A stretch of DNA of 24,576 nucleotides from NCBI GenBank assembly GCA_023458215.1, contig JAEXAJ010000085.1, forward strand, positions 1-24,576, read 5' to 3'. A program made the translations under genes and the position numbers. Shown in pieces: positions 7,746 through 15,486 of this stretch (position 1 is the stretch's first letter; every line of letters begins with the position of its first letter). The DNA is from Bacteroidota bacterium (GTDB lineage Bacteria > Bacteroidota > Bacteroidia > Bacteroidales > Bacteroidaceae). The notes under the pieces are model-generated. The model ran no database searches and had not been told where the DNA came from. It worked only from the letters and a program-made list of their open reading frames with translations.

Positions 7746-7934
7746 ATGAAAAAGCATACGCATAAAAAAGTGAAAAGTATCTCTATTGAAGATTACGTAA
7801 AGGCGGTCAAGAAAGGTAACCGCCTCGCTGAACAAGAGTTATTGGGTCCGGGCTTCCACACATCGGACAGGGCGCATAAATCGAAAAAAGTTTATAATAG
7901 GAAGGCGAAACATAAAGGGGGCGGTTTAGTATAA
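7746..7934 (+). CDS. Small basic conserved hypothetical protein
   Basis: A 62-residue protein that is strongly basic at both ends (MKKHTHKKVKS at the start, KVYNRKAKHKGGG near the end). The middle reads IEDYVKAVKKGNRLAEQELL and GPGFHTSDRAHKSKK. I believe I recognise similar small proteins from other Bacteroides genomes, annotated only as hypothetical. The charge suggests nucleic-acid or ribosome binding, but this is inference. A -7 box lies 31 bases upstream and the reading frame does not overlap another gene, which supports its being real. It ends 6 bases before the convergent DUF5655 gene stop. Confidence 0.7.
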   Translation: MKKHTHKKVKSISIEDYVKAVKKGNRLAEQELLGPGFHTSDRAHKSKKVYNRKAKHKGGGLV

Positions 7935-7940
7935 TATAGA

Positions 7941-8849
7941 TTACTTGACCGCTTGTTTTATCAAACTCATTATGTACTCTAAATATTTAGTATCAGTAAC
8001 CTTAATTGCATAATCTCCATTACCTAGATGTCCTATGGAAGAAACATCTCTTGTGAGTTGTTTACTATCATCCAAATGTCCTTTAGGCATATTGATGGTT
8101 ATTTTAATTCCATTTTTTTGTGTTTCAATAGAACAAATATGGGTGTTTACTTTCTTGAATGTAATGTACCATTTTTGAGGTTTAACTTCAATGTCTGTAT
8201 CTAAGTTTAGTATAGCATTTTTGTAACTTTCATACAGTTCTACTACATCATCAGATTTACCTTTTAGCAAACGTTCTTCCGAATATTCTTCTATTTTATC
8301 AGTAACTTCTTTGAATGCCTGATTATTTTGCATCACTGTTTTTATGCTTGCTGAAGCATGGCTTTTGCGGATAGGAGTGATAGATACAATGTCATTCTCA
8401 TATCGTTTTACTTCCCATAACTCTATAGACAAATCCTTGAAATTCACAGCTTCACGTTGATTGGAAGTAAATCCCTGAGATACAAAAACGACTTTAGTTT
8501 GTGACCAGTCTACATCGTCTCTTTTCAGATTCTTAGAAAGTGTTTCATTGTATTCTAAAATAAAATCCGCTTGGTTTTGCAGCATTAGGCTCAAATAAGT
8601 AAAACCTTGGTCTATGACACTGGAGTTTCTCTCTCTCTTGTATTCGATGATAACAAAAGCTTTCGATTGTGGATCAAATGCCAACGTATCAATCCGACGG
8701 TCTTTGATAGTGAATTCTGACTTTACCATTTCAAGACTCATAATTTGTGGTAAGTTTGCTTCAAACATTCGTTGGATTTCTCTTTCCAGTTTGAAAGGCT
8801 TTTCCTTAATTTCTGAAAAAGTAGCTGAGGTATATTTGTAAAGTGCCAT
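7941..8849 (-). CDS. PD-(D/E)XK nuclease-like protein with DUF5655-like C-terminus
   Basis: A 302-residue predicted cytoplasmic protein. The N-terminal half carries a PD-(D/E)XK-type core: Asp54 in RRIDTLAF, then Glu69 and Lys71 in FVIIEYKRE, with a downstream Gln81 (DQGFTYLSLM). This resembles NucS/DUF91-type endonuclease folds. The C-terminal part (about 225-300) reads KWYITFKK, NGIKITINMPKGHLDD and TRDVSSIGHLGNGDY, which matches the DUF5655 domain as I remember it. The gene is visibly AT-richer than its neighbours, is not in an obvious operon, and is followed upstream by a gene-poor stretch. These are hints of an accessory or acquired gene. The function is unknown; DNA binding or cleavage is inferred from the fold. 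No restriction, methylase or toxin partner is adjacent. Confidence 0.75.
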   Translation of the reverse strand: MALYKYTSATFSEIKEKPFKLEREIQRMFEANLPQIMSLEMVKSEFTIKDRRIDTLAFDPQSKAFVIIEYKRERNSSVIDQGFTYLSLMLQNQADFILEYNETLSKNLKRDDVDWSQTKVVFVSQGFTSNQREAVNFKDLSIELWEVKRYENDIVSITPIRKSHASASIKTVMQNNQAFKEVTDKIEEYSEERLLKGKSDDVVELYESYKNAILNLDTDIEVKPQKWYITFKKVNTHICSIETQKNGIKITINMPKGHLDDSKQLTRDVSSIGHLGNGDYAIKVTDTKYLEYIMSLIKQAVK

Positions 8850-9151
8850 AGTTTTATTTTAATTGGAATTAAACCGTTTGAATAAAATCTTTTTTCATTG
8901 TTGCTTTAATACCATTTTCTAGTTCTTTTATGTTAAGTTTAAATCACTAGAAGTAATTGTGCTAATCATTTTTACAACCTTTAATGAGCTTTTTTATCAA
9001 GCCCTAAATTGGGGACATTTCTCCATTATTTTAACGAAGCCGATTTCTATTGCAATCAACTAGCCTTCCAATACTTTATCATGGTCTATTTTGATAGCTT
9101 AAGATGCATTGTTTGGTAAAGACTTAATATTCTTCCCGATATAACATCTTT
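8850..9151. other. AT-rich gene-poor stretch with a possible coding remnant
   Basis: This 302-base gap between the DUF5655 gene and guaD has no intact gene. On the minus strand, 8969 down to 8869 reads MISTITSSDLNLT then, after a one-base frame change, KELENGIKATMKKDFIQTV and a stop. This looks protein-like and may be the decayed end of a gene, but it is short and could be chance. No clear promoter, RNA or terminator was recognised. Confidence 0.3.
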
Positions 9152-9622
9152 TTAATATTCTATTTTATCTTCTTTCTTCATCCAGTTATCGAAGATTTTT
9201 TGTGATAATTCACGGTCGTGTTCTTCGGCAGCTATTTTACGCTTGTCGGCAGGCAAATCCAGTTGCTTGTAAATAAATGAATCGTCAAAGCCCGCTTCGG
9301 CAGCATCATGCTTGGTGCAGGCATAGTATATTCGATCTATATGCGCCCAATAAATAGCAGAAAGGCACATAGGGCAGGGTTCACAAGAAGAATAAATTTC
9401 GCATCCTTCCAAGATGAATGTGCCGAGTTCTTGGCAGGTATTCCGTATCGCCATGACTTCGGCATGGGCAGTAGGGTCTAAATGATTGGTTACGCTGTTA
9501 CATCCCTTACCTACAATCTTGCCATTTTTTACAATGACTGCACCAAAGGGACCTCCTCCGTGGTTGATGTTATCTAATGCCAGTTCTACGGCAACTTTCA
9601 TAAATTCTTTTTGATAGGCCAT
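9152..9622 (-). CDS. guaD: Guanine deaminase (zinc-dependent CDA fold)
   Basis: This enzyme deaminates guanine to xanthine in purine salvage. With the start at the ATG at 9622 the protein has 156 residues, which I recall as the length of Bacillus subtilis GuaD. Zinc-site residues then fall at His53 (HAEV, with catalytic Glu55) and at Cys83 and Cys86 (EPCPMC). The GuaD-specific segments NGGPFGAVIV-like HGGGPFGAVIV, DPTAHAEVMAIR, SAIYWA and DAAEAGFDDSFIYKQ are all present, and they distinguish it from tRNA adenosine deaminase TadA. The frame extends 15 codons further up to an ATG at 9667, but a probable -7 element lies inside that extension, so the shorter form is preferred. It lies downstream of fabH on the same strand. 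Confidence 0.87.
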   Translation of the reverse strand: MAYQKEFMKVAVELALDNINHGGGPFGAVIVKNGKIVGKGCNSVTNHLDPTAHAEVMAIRNTCQELGTFILEGCEIYSSCEPCPMCLSAIYWAHIDRIYYACTKHDAAEAGFDDSFIYKQLDLPADKRKIAAEEHDRELSQKIFDNWMKKEDKIEY

Positions 9623-9643
9623 ATCGTTATGTTTTAAGTTAGC

Positions 9644-9651
9644 ACAAATAT
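9644..9651 (-). promoter_or_regulatory. Imperfect -7 box upstream of guaD
   Basis: The reverse complement reads GATATTTG, one mismatch from TAnnTTTG, 21 bases before the preferred ATG at 9622. It supports that start over the one at 9667. Confidence 0.35.
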
Positions 9652-9669
9652 CGAAATTTTTAAGCATAA

Positions 9670-9686
9670 AGCATGCTTCCTAGGAA
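9670..9686. repeat. Two adjoining palindromes upstream of guaD
   Basis: AGCATGCT (9670-9677) and TTCCTAGGAA (9677-9686) are perfect palindromes sharing one base. They are centred about 35-45 bases upstream of the expected guaD transcription start, where an operator would be plausible. Confidence 0.4.
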
Positions 9687-9721
9687 ACTATTTTACCTTC
9701 TCGCAGGTAATCAGCCAACCG

Positions 9722-10741
9722 TTAATCAAGAGGTAGGCCGGAATATGAACCGTCATAACCCCATTTTACGTAAATTGCACCCCAGGCAAACCCGGCTCCG
9801 AATGCCGTAAATATCAGATTGTCACCCTTTCTGAGTTTGCTTTCAAAGTCCCAAATGCAGAGGGGGAGTGTACCGGCACTTGTATTGCCGTAATGCTCGA
9901 TGTTGACCATGACTTTTTCGGTCGGTACTTCCAGACGTTGTGTTACCGCACTGATAATCCGCTGGTTTGCCTGATGGGGAATTACCCAGTCTATATCATC
10001 TTTACTCAGATTGTTTCTTGCAATGAGCGCTTCGCAGGCATCCGACATGCTTGCTACCGCATACTTGAATACTGTTCGCCCTTCTTGGTACACATAATGC
10101 AGATGATTGTCCAAAGTGTAATAGGATGAGGGGCAAACAGAACCGCCTGCTTTGATATGCAAAAAGGGCAGTCCTTTGCCATCTGTTCTTAAGACGGAAT
10201 CCATAACGCCAATATCCTCGGTAGTCGGTTCGAGCAAAAACGCTGCTGCACCATCAGCAAAAATAGGACAAGTGGCCCGATCTGTATAGTTGGTTATCGA
10301 GGACATTTTATCAGCACCTATTACAATGATTTTCTTGTATCTTCCGGAGCGGATAAAGTTCGCTCCGGTTTCCAATGCATACAGGAATCCACTACAAACA
10401 GCCTGCAAGTCGAATGCAAAAGCATTATTCAGTTTCAGTTTTTCGCATAAGATAGAGGCGGTTGACGGTAGACGATAGTCGGGAGTAGTTGTTGCTACAA
10501 TTACCAGGTCAATATCATCAGGGTTGGTTTGGGTACGTTGTATTAACTGTTTGGCAGCTTTACGAGCCATATATGAAGTACCGAGTCCTTCTTCTCTTAA
10601 AATGCGTCTTTCTTTGATTCCGATACGCCCCATTATCCATTCGTCAGTGGTATCTACCATTTTTGAGATTTCATCGTTCGTCAAGATATAATCGGGCACA
10701 TATCCTCCGACTCCTGTGATTACTGCATTAATTGTCTGCAT
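9722..10741 (-). CDS. fabH: 3-oxoacyl-ACP synthase III (FabH family)
   Basis: A condensing enzyme that joins an acyl-CoA starter to malonyl-ACP at the start of fatty acid synthesis. The 339 residues show the full catalytic triad: Cys116 (AVCSGF), His256 (IPHQANQR) and Asn286 (HYGNTSAG). The N-terminal [17 protein letters not shown] segment is diagnostic of KAS III. The usual GDGA glycine loop appears as FADGAAA. The gene is not next to rpmF, plsX or era, where a housekeeping fabH often lies, so it may be a second paralogue with a different starter preference. That is inference. It is followed 54 bases later by guaD and preceded by a 193-base gap after mnmE. Confidence 0.92.
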   Translation of the reverse strand: MQTINAVITGVGGYVPDYILTNDEISKMVDTTDEWIMGRIGIKERRILREEGLGTSYMARKAAKQLIQRTQTNPDDIDLVIVATTTPDYRLPSTASILCEKLKLNNAFAFDLQAVCSGFLYALETGANFIRSGRYKKIIVIGADKMSSITNYTDRATCPIFADGAAAFLLEPTTEDIGVMDSVLRTDGKGLPFLHIKAGGSVCPSSYYTLDNHLHYVYQEGRTVFKYAVASMSDACEALIARNNLSKDDIDWVIPHQANQRIISAVTQRLEVPTEKVMVNIEHYGNTSAGTLPLCIWDFESKLRKGDNLIFTAFGAGFAWGAIYVKWGYDGSYSGLPLD

Positions 10742-10803
10742 CGATACTATATAGTTTAGTAAGTATTGAATAGGTTTTTTAGTCTAATATGTCAAATAAG
10801 GGC

Positions 10804-10813
10804 GTAAATTTAC
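10804..10813. repeat. 10-bp palindrome in the mnmE-fabH gap
   Basis: GTAAATTTAC is a perfect palindrome about 65 bases upstream of fabH. It could be an operator or chance in AT-rich DNA. No terminator hairpin for mnmE was recognised in this gap. Confidence 0.25.
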
Positions 10814-10934
10814 ATAAAAGAGAATAAAAAGCAATAGTAAGAGATGAATCGCCTACTCCTTTTATTATCAAGAAGGAAACTTTGATTAAAATTTAGCAAA
10901 AATGTTGCAATGCATATAAAAAGGATATTGTGTA

Positions 10935-12320
10935 TTATTTGCCGATGCAAAAGTGCTGGAAAATGTTTTGCAATACCATATCATTTGTCACTTGTCCGGC
11001 AATATCACTTAAATGGAAAATACACTCCCGAATGTCCTGTGATACAAAATCGCCGGAAAGATTATTTGCCAAACCGTGTTGAACACGTTGGATGGCTTCT
11101 AATGCATGGGTTAAGGCTTCGTAATGGCGAATATTGGTGACAATGATGTCGTTTTGAGTGACCGTAGGCAGATTGGCGGCAGCTATTAATATCTGTTGCA
11201 ACTCTTCCATATTCGTTCTTCTTTTGGCAGAGATGGCGATAGACTTTACATTTTCGGAAAAGTCTATTGTACTGATACTTGAGATATCTTGTATTAAATC
11301 GGCTTTATTGAATACAAGAATTAGTTGCTTGCCTTCGCAACGTGGAAGTATTTGTTCTGATAACTGTGCGATCTGAGCGGATGCATCTGTAGCATCTATC
11401 ATCCAAAGCACGATTTCGGCTTGATCTAGCTTTTGGAAAGTACGTTCGATTCCTAAACTTTCAATGGTGTCATTTGTCTCTCTGATGCCTGCTGTATCAA
11501 TAAAGCGGAAAGTAATGCCACCTATGTTGACGGTATCTTCAATCACATCACGGGTTGTTCCGTGAATGTCGCTGACGATGGCTTTTTCTTCATTCAGCAA
11601 AGCATTTAACAATGTGGATTTTCCTGCATTTGTTTCCCCGATGATGGCTACGGGAACACCATTCTTGATAGCATTACCTACACTGAATGAATGTACCAAA
11701 CGTAAAATGACCTTTTCTATGTTATCAGCTAATAAATGCAGTTCGGACCGGTCGGCAAACTCCAGTTCTTCATGGTCGCTGAAGTCGAGTTCTAGCTCTA
11801 TGAGAGAGGTGAAATGTAGCAATTGGTCGCGCAATGAAGTAAGCTCTTTGCTGAATCCACCTCGCATCTGGCTCATGGCAAGGCGATGAGTGGAGGCGGA
11901 GGAAGAAGCGATAAGATCGGCAACTGCTTCTGCCTGACTTAAATCCATCTTGCCATTAAGAAAGGCACGTTGAGTAAACTCACCCGGTTGCGCCATTCGG
12001 CAGCCGTTTTTGATAAGCAACTGCAATACTTTTTGTAGGATGTAATTAGAACCGTGACAAGTTATTTCAGTGCTATCTTCTCCGGTGTAAGAATGCGGAT
12101 TGCGGAATATGCTGACAAGAACCTCATCAATAACCTCCGTACCTTCATATATACGTCCGAATGTAAGACTGTATGGTTTACATTCAGTTAGCTTCTTTTC
12201 CGCTTTCGCCGGTGTAAAGATGTGGCTAGTGATTTGTATGGCATCCGGTCCTGAAATGCGGATAGTTCCGATTGCTCCTCCTTGAGCGGTAGCAATCGCA
12301 CAAATAGTATCTTGGTTCAT
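10935..12320 (-). CDS. mnmE: tRNA modification GTPase MnmE
   Basis: With MnmG, this enzyme builds the carboxymethylaminomethyl group on U34 of tRNAs. From the ATG at 12320 (MNQDTICAIATAQGGAIG) the product is 461 residues. It has an N-terminal folate-binding domain, a helical domain, an inserted G domain with GETNAGKS (G1), DTAG (G3) and NKAD (G4), and a C-terminus ending FCIGK with the catalytic Cys. The open frame extends to 12386, with further ATGs at 12323 and 12329. However, a TATCTTTG box at 12342-12349 lies inside the extension, so translation must begin at 12329 or later. No mnmG is in the window. It diverges from the sensor kinase. Confidence 0.96.
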   Translation of the reverse strand: MNQDTICAIATAQGGAIGTIRISGPDAIQITSHIFTPAKAEKKLTECKPYSLTFGRIYEGTEVIDEVLVSIFRNPHSYTGEDSTEITCHGSNYILQKVLQLLIKNGCRMAQPGEFTQRAFLNGKMDLSQAEAVADLIASSSASTHRLAMSQMRGGFSKELTSLRDQLLHFTSLIELELDFSDHEELEFADRSELHLLADNIEKVILRLVHSFSVGNAIKNGVPVAIIGETNAGKSTLLNALLNEEKAIVSDIHGTTRDVIEDTVNIGGITFRFIDTAGIRETNDTIESLGIERTFQKLDQAEIVLWMIDATDASAQIAQLSEQILPRCEGKQLILVFNKADLIQDISSISTIDFSENVKSIAISAKRRTNMEELQQILIAAANLPTVTQNDIIVTNIRHYEALTHALEAIQRVQHGLANNLSGDFVSQDIRECIFHLSDIAGQVTNDMVLQNIFQHFCIGK

Positions 12321-12341
12321 CATATTCATTGTTTTGGAGTA

Positions 12342-12349
12342 CAAAGATA
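12342..12349 (-). promoter_or_regulatory. -7 box for mnmE
   Basis: The reverse complement reads TATCTTTG. The implied start of transcription, around 12335, leaves a very short leader before the ATG cluster at 12320-12329. Confidence 0.55.
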
Positions 12350-12376
12350 GCCATTTAGATAAATATATTTGTGCGA

Positions 12377-12409
12377 TTTGAAACAAGTTCCTCTTTTTTA
12401 TTATATTTG
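12377..12409 (+). promoter_or_regulatory. Promoter of the hybrid sensor kinase gene
   Basis: A -33 TTTG at 12377-12380 and a -7 TATATTTG at 12402-12409 are separated by 21 bases, a good match to the Bacteroides promoter consensus. It lies 37 bases before the ATG at 12447 and rules out the upstream TTG start at 12369. Confidence 0.65.
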
Positions 12410-12446
12410 CCCAGTTATAAAACTTTTAGCATCGATACAAACCACT

Positions 12447-14384
12447 ATGCAACAAAAAAATGCCAATATTTCTGATTATAATGCCAATAACTCGGGTAAA
12501 TCGGAAGAGATAGGGAACTTAGAATTGAAGCTTCATAAAGCTACTTCTGTATTAGCCGCCCATCAGATTGCGCTGTGGGAATATGACATTAAAACGAAAG
12601 AATGTACTTTCAATGAAAAATACTTTCATATATTGGGACTGGACAAAGCAGGTATCCGTTATAAAAATTTGGATGAATTTTATGAATGCGTACATCCTGA
12701 AGACCGCCATTTAGTGTCATTTGATAAATTCTATGAGAAAGTTAATAATCAGGAGAAATCCATGTTGCGTGTTCGTTGTGTTGGGAGTAAAGGTGAAATA
12801 GTTTGGCTGGAAGATCATTTTTTAGATGTTCAGAGAGGCAATGATGGTCTGCCGGAGAAACTATTCTGTTATGCAGTTAACGTGACAGAACAATGTGAAC
12901 GTGAGGAGAAGATTCGCAAATTGGAGGAGAGGAACGGGAAGATTATCGAGGCTTTACCTGAATTTATTTTTATATTTGATGATAATTTCTTTTTTCAAGA
13001 TATATTGATGTCTTCGGGGACTGTGTTACTTCATAATGCAGCGGAATTGATTGGTACGGACGGTCGATTGGTATATTCACCTGAAGTTAGTGATTTGTTT
13101 GTTAGAAATATACGTCAATGCCTGAAGGATGGGCAGTTGAAAGAAATAGAATATCCGTTGGATGTGCCCGGTCATGAAAGGCGTTATTTCCAGGCACGTA
13201 TCGCGCCGTTTGAAGATAACAAAGCATTAGCGTTGATACATGACATTGGTGACCGTGTGCAACGTTCCAATGAATTGATAGAAGCCAAGCAACGGGCAGA
13301 GGAGGCTGACCGCATGAAATCTGTATTCCTGGCTAATATGAGCCACGAGATACGTACTCCGTTGAATGCGATTGTTGGCTTCTCTGAGATTATAGCCTTA
13401 ACTGAAAGTGAGGAAGAAAAGTCTGAATATCTGGGTATTATTCAGAAAAATAGTAACTTGCTTTTGCAGTTGATAAATGATATTCTCGACTTGTCGCGAA
13501 TCGAATCGGGAAAGTCTGAGATGAATATCCAGCTGACTGAAATGAGGGCGTTGATCGTTGAAATGGAAAAGATTCATCGGCTGAAGATGAAGACAAATGT
13601 GCGTTTGCACGTTGAAGGACTGAAAGAAGATTTGTGGATATTAACTGATCGTAACCGGCTTACTCAGGTACTATTCAATTTCTTGTCCAATGCCATTAAA
13701 AATACGGAAGAAGGCGTTATTACTCTAGGTACAGTACTGGAGGAGGAATATTTGAAGATTTATGTATCGGATACAGGATGTGGTATTCCAAAAGAAAAAT
13801 TGCCTTTGATTTTTAATCGTTTTGAAAAGTTGAATGATTTTGTACAAGGCACCGGTTTAGGACTTTCTATTTGCCAAAGTATTGTTGAAAGGTTGGGTGG
13901 CAAGATAGATGTAGAGTCAGAATTAGGGGTAGGTAGTACATTTATGGTGTATTTGCCTTATCAGCAGGCTGCTCAGAATATTTGCGGCGAATTGATTGAA
14001 AATCCGGATGAAAAAGGACCGGTTTCGTCCAAACGTAAAAAGATTCTCGTTGTTGAAGATACTGAGTCGAATTATCTGCAAATAAATATTTTGCTAAAGA
14101 AAGATTATACTATCTCATGGGCAGTTAATGGCGAAGAAGCTGTAAATAGTTTCCTTCGTGAACAGCCGGATTTGATATTGATGGATATTCGTATGCCCAT
14201 AATGAACGGAGTGCAGGCTACGGAAAAGATACGTGCAATTGCTCCCAATTTACCTATTATTGCGGTAACTGCCAATGCTTTTTTAATTGAGCAACAGCAG
14301 GCTTTGGCTGCCGGATGTAATGATATAATTTCAAAACCTTATACGTTCGAGAAGTTATCCGAAACAATTAGTAAGTATATTTAA
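12447..14384 (+). CDS. Hybrid sensor histidine kinase/response regulator
   Basis: A two-component hybrid kinase of 645 residues from the ATG at 12447. It has no predicted transmembrane segment or signal peptide, so it is probably cytoplasmic. Order of domains: a PAS domain with PAC-like tail (about 35-150; LWEYDIKTKECTF, HPEDRH), a second PAS-like region (about 160-270), HisKA with phospho-acceptor His300 in NMSHEIRTPLNA, and HATPase_c with N box around Asn415 (NFLSNAIKN) and G boxes DTGCGIP and GTGLGLS. It ends in a receiver domain with phospho-acceptor Asp580 in ILMDIRMP and the Lys of SKPY. No output or DNA-binding domain and no partner regulator lies nearby, so it is an orphan and its signal is unknown. 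A long inverted repeat follows 7 bases after the stop. Confidence 0.93.
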   Translation: MQQKNANISDYNANNSGKSEEIGNLELKLHKATSVLAAHQIALWEYDIKTKECTFNEKYFHILGLDKAGIRYKNLDEFYECVHPEDRHLVSFDKFYEKVNNQEKSMLRVRCVGSKGEIVWLEDHFLDVQRGNDGLPEKLFCYAVNVTEQCEREEKIRKLEERNGKIIEALPEFIFIFDDNFFFQDILMSSGTVLLHNAAELIGTDGRLVYSPEVSDLFVRNIRQCLKDGQLKEIEYPLDVPGHERRYFQARIAPFEDNKALALIHDIGDRVQRSNELIEAKQRAEEADRMKSVFLANMSHEIRTPLNAIVGFSEIIALTESEEEKSEYLGIIQKNSNLLLQLINDILDLSRIESGKSEMNIQLTEMRALIVEMEKIHRLKMKTNVRLHVEGLKEDLWILTDRNRLTQVLFNFLSNAIKNTEEGVITLGTVLEEEYLKIYVSDTGCGIPKEKLPLIFNRFEKLNDFVQGTGLGLSICQSIVERLGGKIDVESELGVGSTFMVYLPYQQAAQNICGELIENPDEKGPVSSKRKKILVVEDTESNYLQINILLKKDYTISWAVNGEEAVNSFLREQPDLILMDIRMPIMNGVQATEKIRAIAPNLPIIAVTANAFLIEQQQALAAGCNDIISKPYTFEKLSETISKYI

Positions 14385-14391
14385 GAATACT

Positions 14392-14461
14392 CCAGCCTAT
14401 ATAAACAAAGCATCTCTTCTCTCAAAATGAGTGGAAGAGATGCTTTGTTTATATAGGCTGG
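14392..14461. terminator. 28-bp perfect inverted repeat, probable bidirectional terminator
   Basis: The left arm at 14392-14419 (CCAGCCTATATAAACAAAGC and on) is an exact reverse complement of 14434-14461. The 14-base loop itself contains CTCA/TGAG. It fills the 86-base gap between the convergent kinase gene and the phosphorylase gene, 7 and 9 bases from their stop codons. There is no strong U-run on either side, and the stem is much longer than an average terminator. Confidence 0.6.
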
Positions 14462-14470
14462 AATACTAGC

Positions 14471-15349
14471 TCAGATTCTGTCCAATACTGTTTTAACCAA
14501 TGTATCAATTGTGTTTTTGTATCCCGTGTTGGCTTCTTTAATCAGGCGGTTGGCTATCACCATACATACTGTCATGGCTTTGTGTCCCATTAATCGGCTC
14601 AAACCTGCCAATGCGGAACTTTCCATTTCGAAATTAGTGATTCGGTAACCGTTGTATTCAAACTTTTCAATCTTATCATTTTGATGCGGATCGGCAAGGG
14701 GTACACGAAGTTCTCGTCCTTGCGGGCCGAAGAATCCGCCGGCAGCAATCGTTACACCACGTACCATATCGTCCTTAGCAACGCGGTCTATTAGATCCGC
14801 ATTGGCATCGATTACATAAGGAGCGGGGGCGCATAGATTACCGGACCATCCCATGTGATTCAAGAAAGCACGTTCAAAAGCCAGATCGCAAACAGAATTA
14901 CGTCCGGCGTAGAAGTTCAGCAGGCCATCGAATCCAATAGACTTTTCAGAGCATACAAAGGTTCCTACCGGAGTGTAGGGTTGCAAACCGCCGCAAGTAC
15001 CAATTCGTACCAATTCCAACTGGCGTAATTGAGGCTTCTCTTCACGTGTTTGGAAATCGATGTTTGCCAAAGCATCCAACTCATTCATTACGATATCGAT
15101 ATTGTCACAGCCAATACCTGTTGATACTACTGTGATTCGTTTACCTTTATATGTACCGGTGATAGTCTTAAATTCACGGCTCTCCACTTCGCATTCTTTG
15201 TTTTCGAAATGAGAAGCTACTAAAGCTACTCGTCCGGGATCGCCTACTAAGATGACTTTATCAGCCAACCATTCGGGTTTTACGTGGAGGTGGAATACGG
15301 AACCGTCGTCATTAATAATTAGTTCGGAAGATGCAAAATATTTTTTCAT
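14471..15349 (-). CDS. Nucleoside phosphorylase, uridine phosphorylase-like
   Basis: An NP-I family phosphorylase that cleaves a nucleoside, probably uridine, with phosphate into base and ribose-1-phosphate in cytoplasmic salvage. The 292 residues show GDPGR near residues 36-40 (phosphate site), RIGTCGG, and the ribose-binding segment FEMESSALAGLSRLMGH. The length is longer than E. coli Udp (about 253), in keeping with the Bacteroides form. Substrate choice between uridine and other nucleosides cannot be settled from sequence alone. It lies 137 bases downstream of floA on the same strand, with a hairpin between, so it may have its own promoter, which I could not identify. Confidence 0.85.
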   Translation of the reverse strand: MKKYFASSELIINDDGSVFHLHVKPEWLADKVILVGDPGRVALVASHFENKECEVESREFKTITGTYKGKRITVVSTGIGCDNIDIVMNELDALANIDFQTREEKPQLRQLELVRIGTCGGLQPYTPVGTFVCSEKSIGFDGLLNFYAGRNSVCDLAFERAFLNHMGWSGNLCAPAPYVIDANADLIDRVAKDDMVRGVTIAAGGFFGPQGRELRVPLADPHQNDKIEKFEYNGYRITNFEMESSALAGLSRLMGHKAMTVCMVIANRLIKEANTGYKNTIDTLVKTVLDRI

Positions 15350-15384
15350 AATTAGAAGGATGTTAATTATTGTTCACCCTCGTT

Positions 15385-15440
15385 CCCCTAAAGGGGGCGG
15401 GGGTACTCTGAATATCATTTCCTCAATATACTTATATTGA
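15385..15440. repeat. Two small palindromes upstream of the phosphorylase gene
   Basis: CCCCTAAAGGGG at 15385-15396 and TCAATATACTTATATTGA at 15423-15440 are near-perfect palindromes. They lie in the 137-base gap before the phosphorylase gene and could be regulatory or structural. Function unknown. Confidence 0.35.
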
Positions 15441-15451
15441 GTCTGAAACTA

Positions 15452-15478
15452 TCCGCCACTCCCTTTTGGGAGGGCGGA
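15452..15478 (-). terminator. Hairpin terminator after floA
   Basis: TCCGCC-A-CTCCC and GGGAGGGCGGA pair in an 11-bp GC-rich stem with one bulged A and a TTTT loop. It begins 9 bases beyond the floA stop on the minus strand. The downstream T-run is short (ATAGTTTC). Confidence 0.55.
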
Positions 15479-15486
15479 AGGAGTTA

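Noticed and set aside
12369..12446. Upstream TTG start adding 26 residues to the sensor kinase
   Set aside because: The segment contains the -33/-7 promoter itself, so it is not expected to be transcribed.
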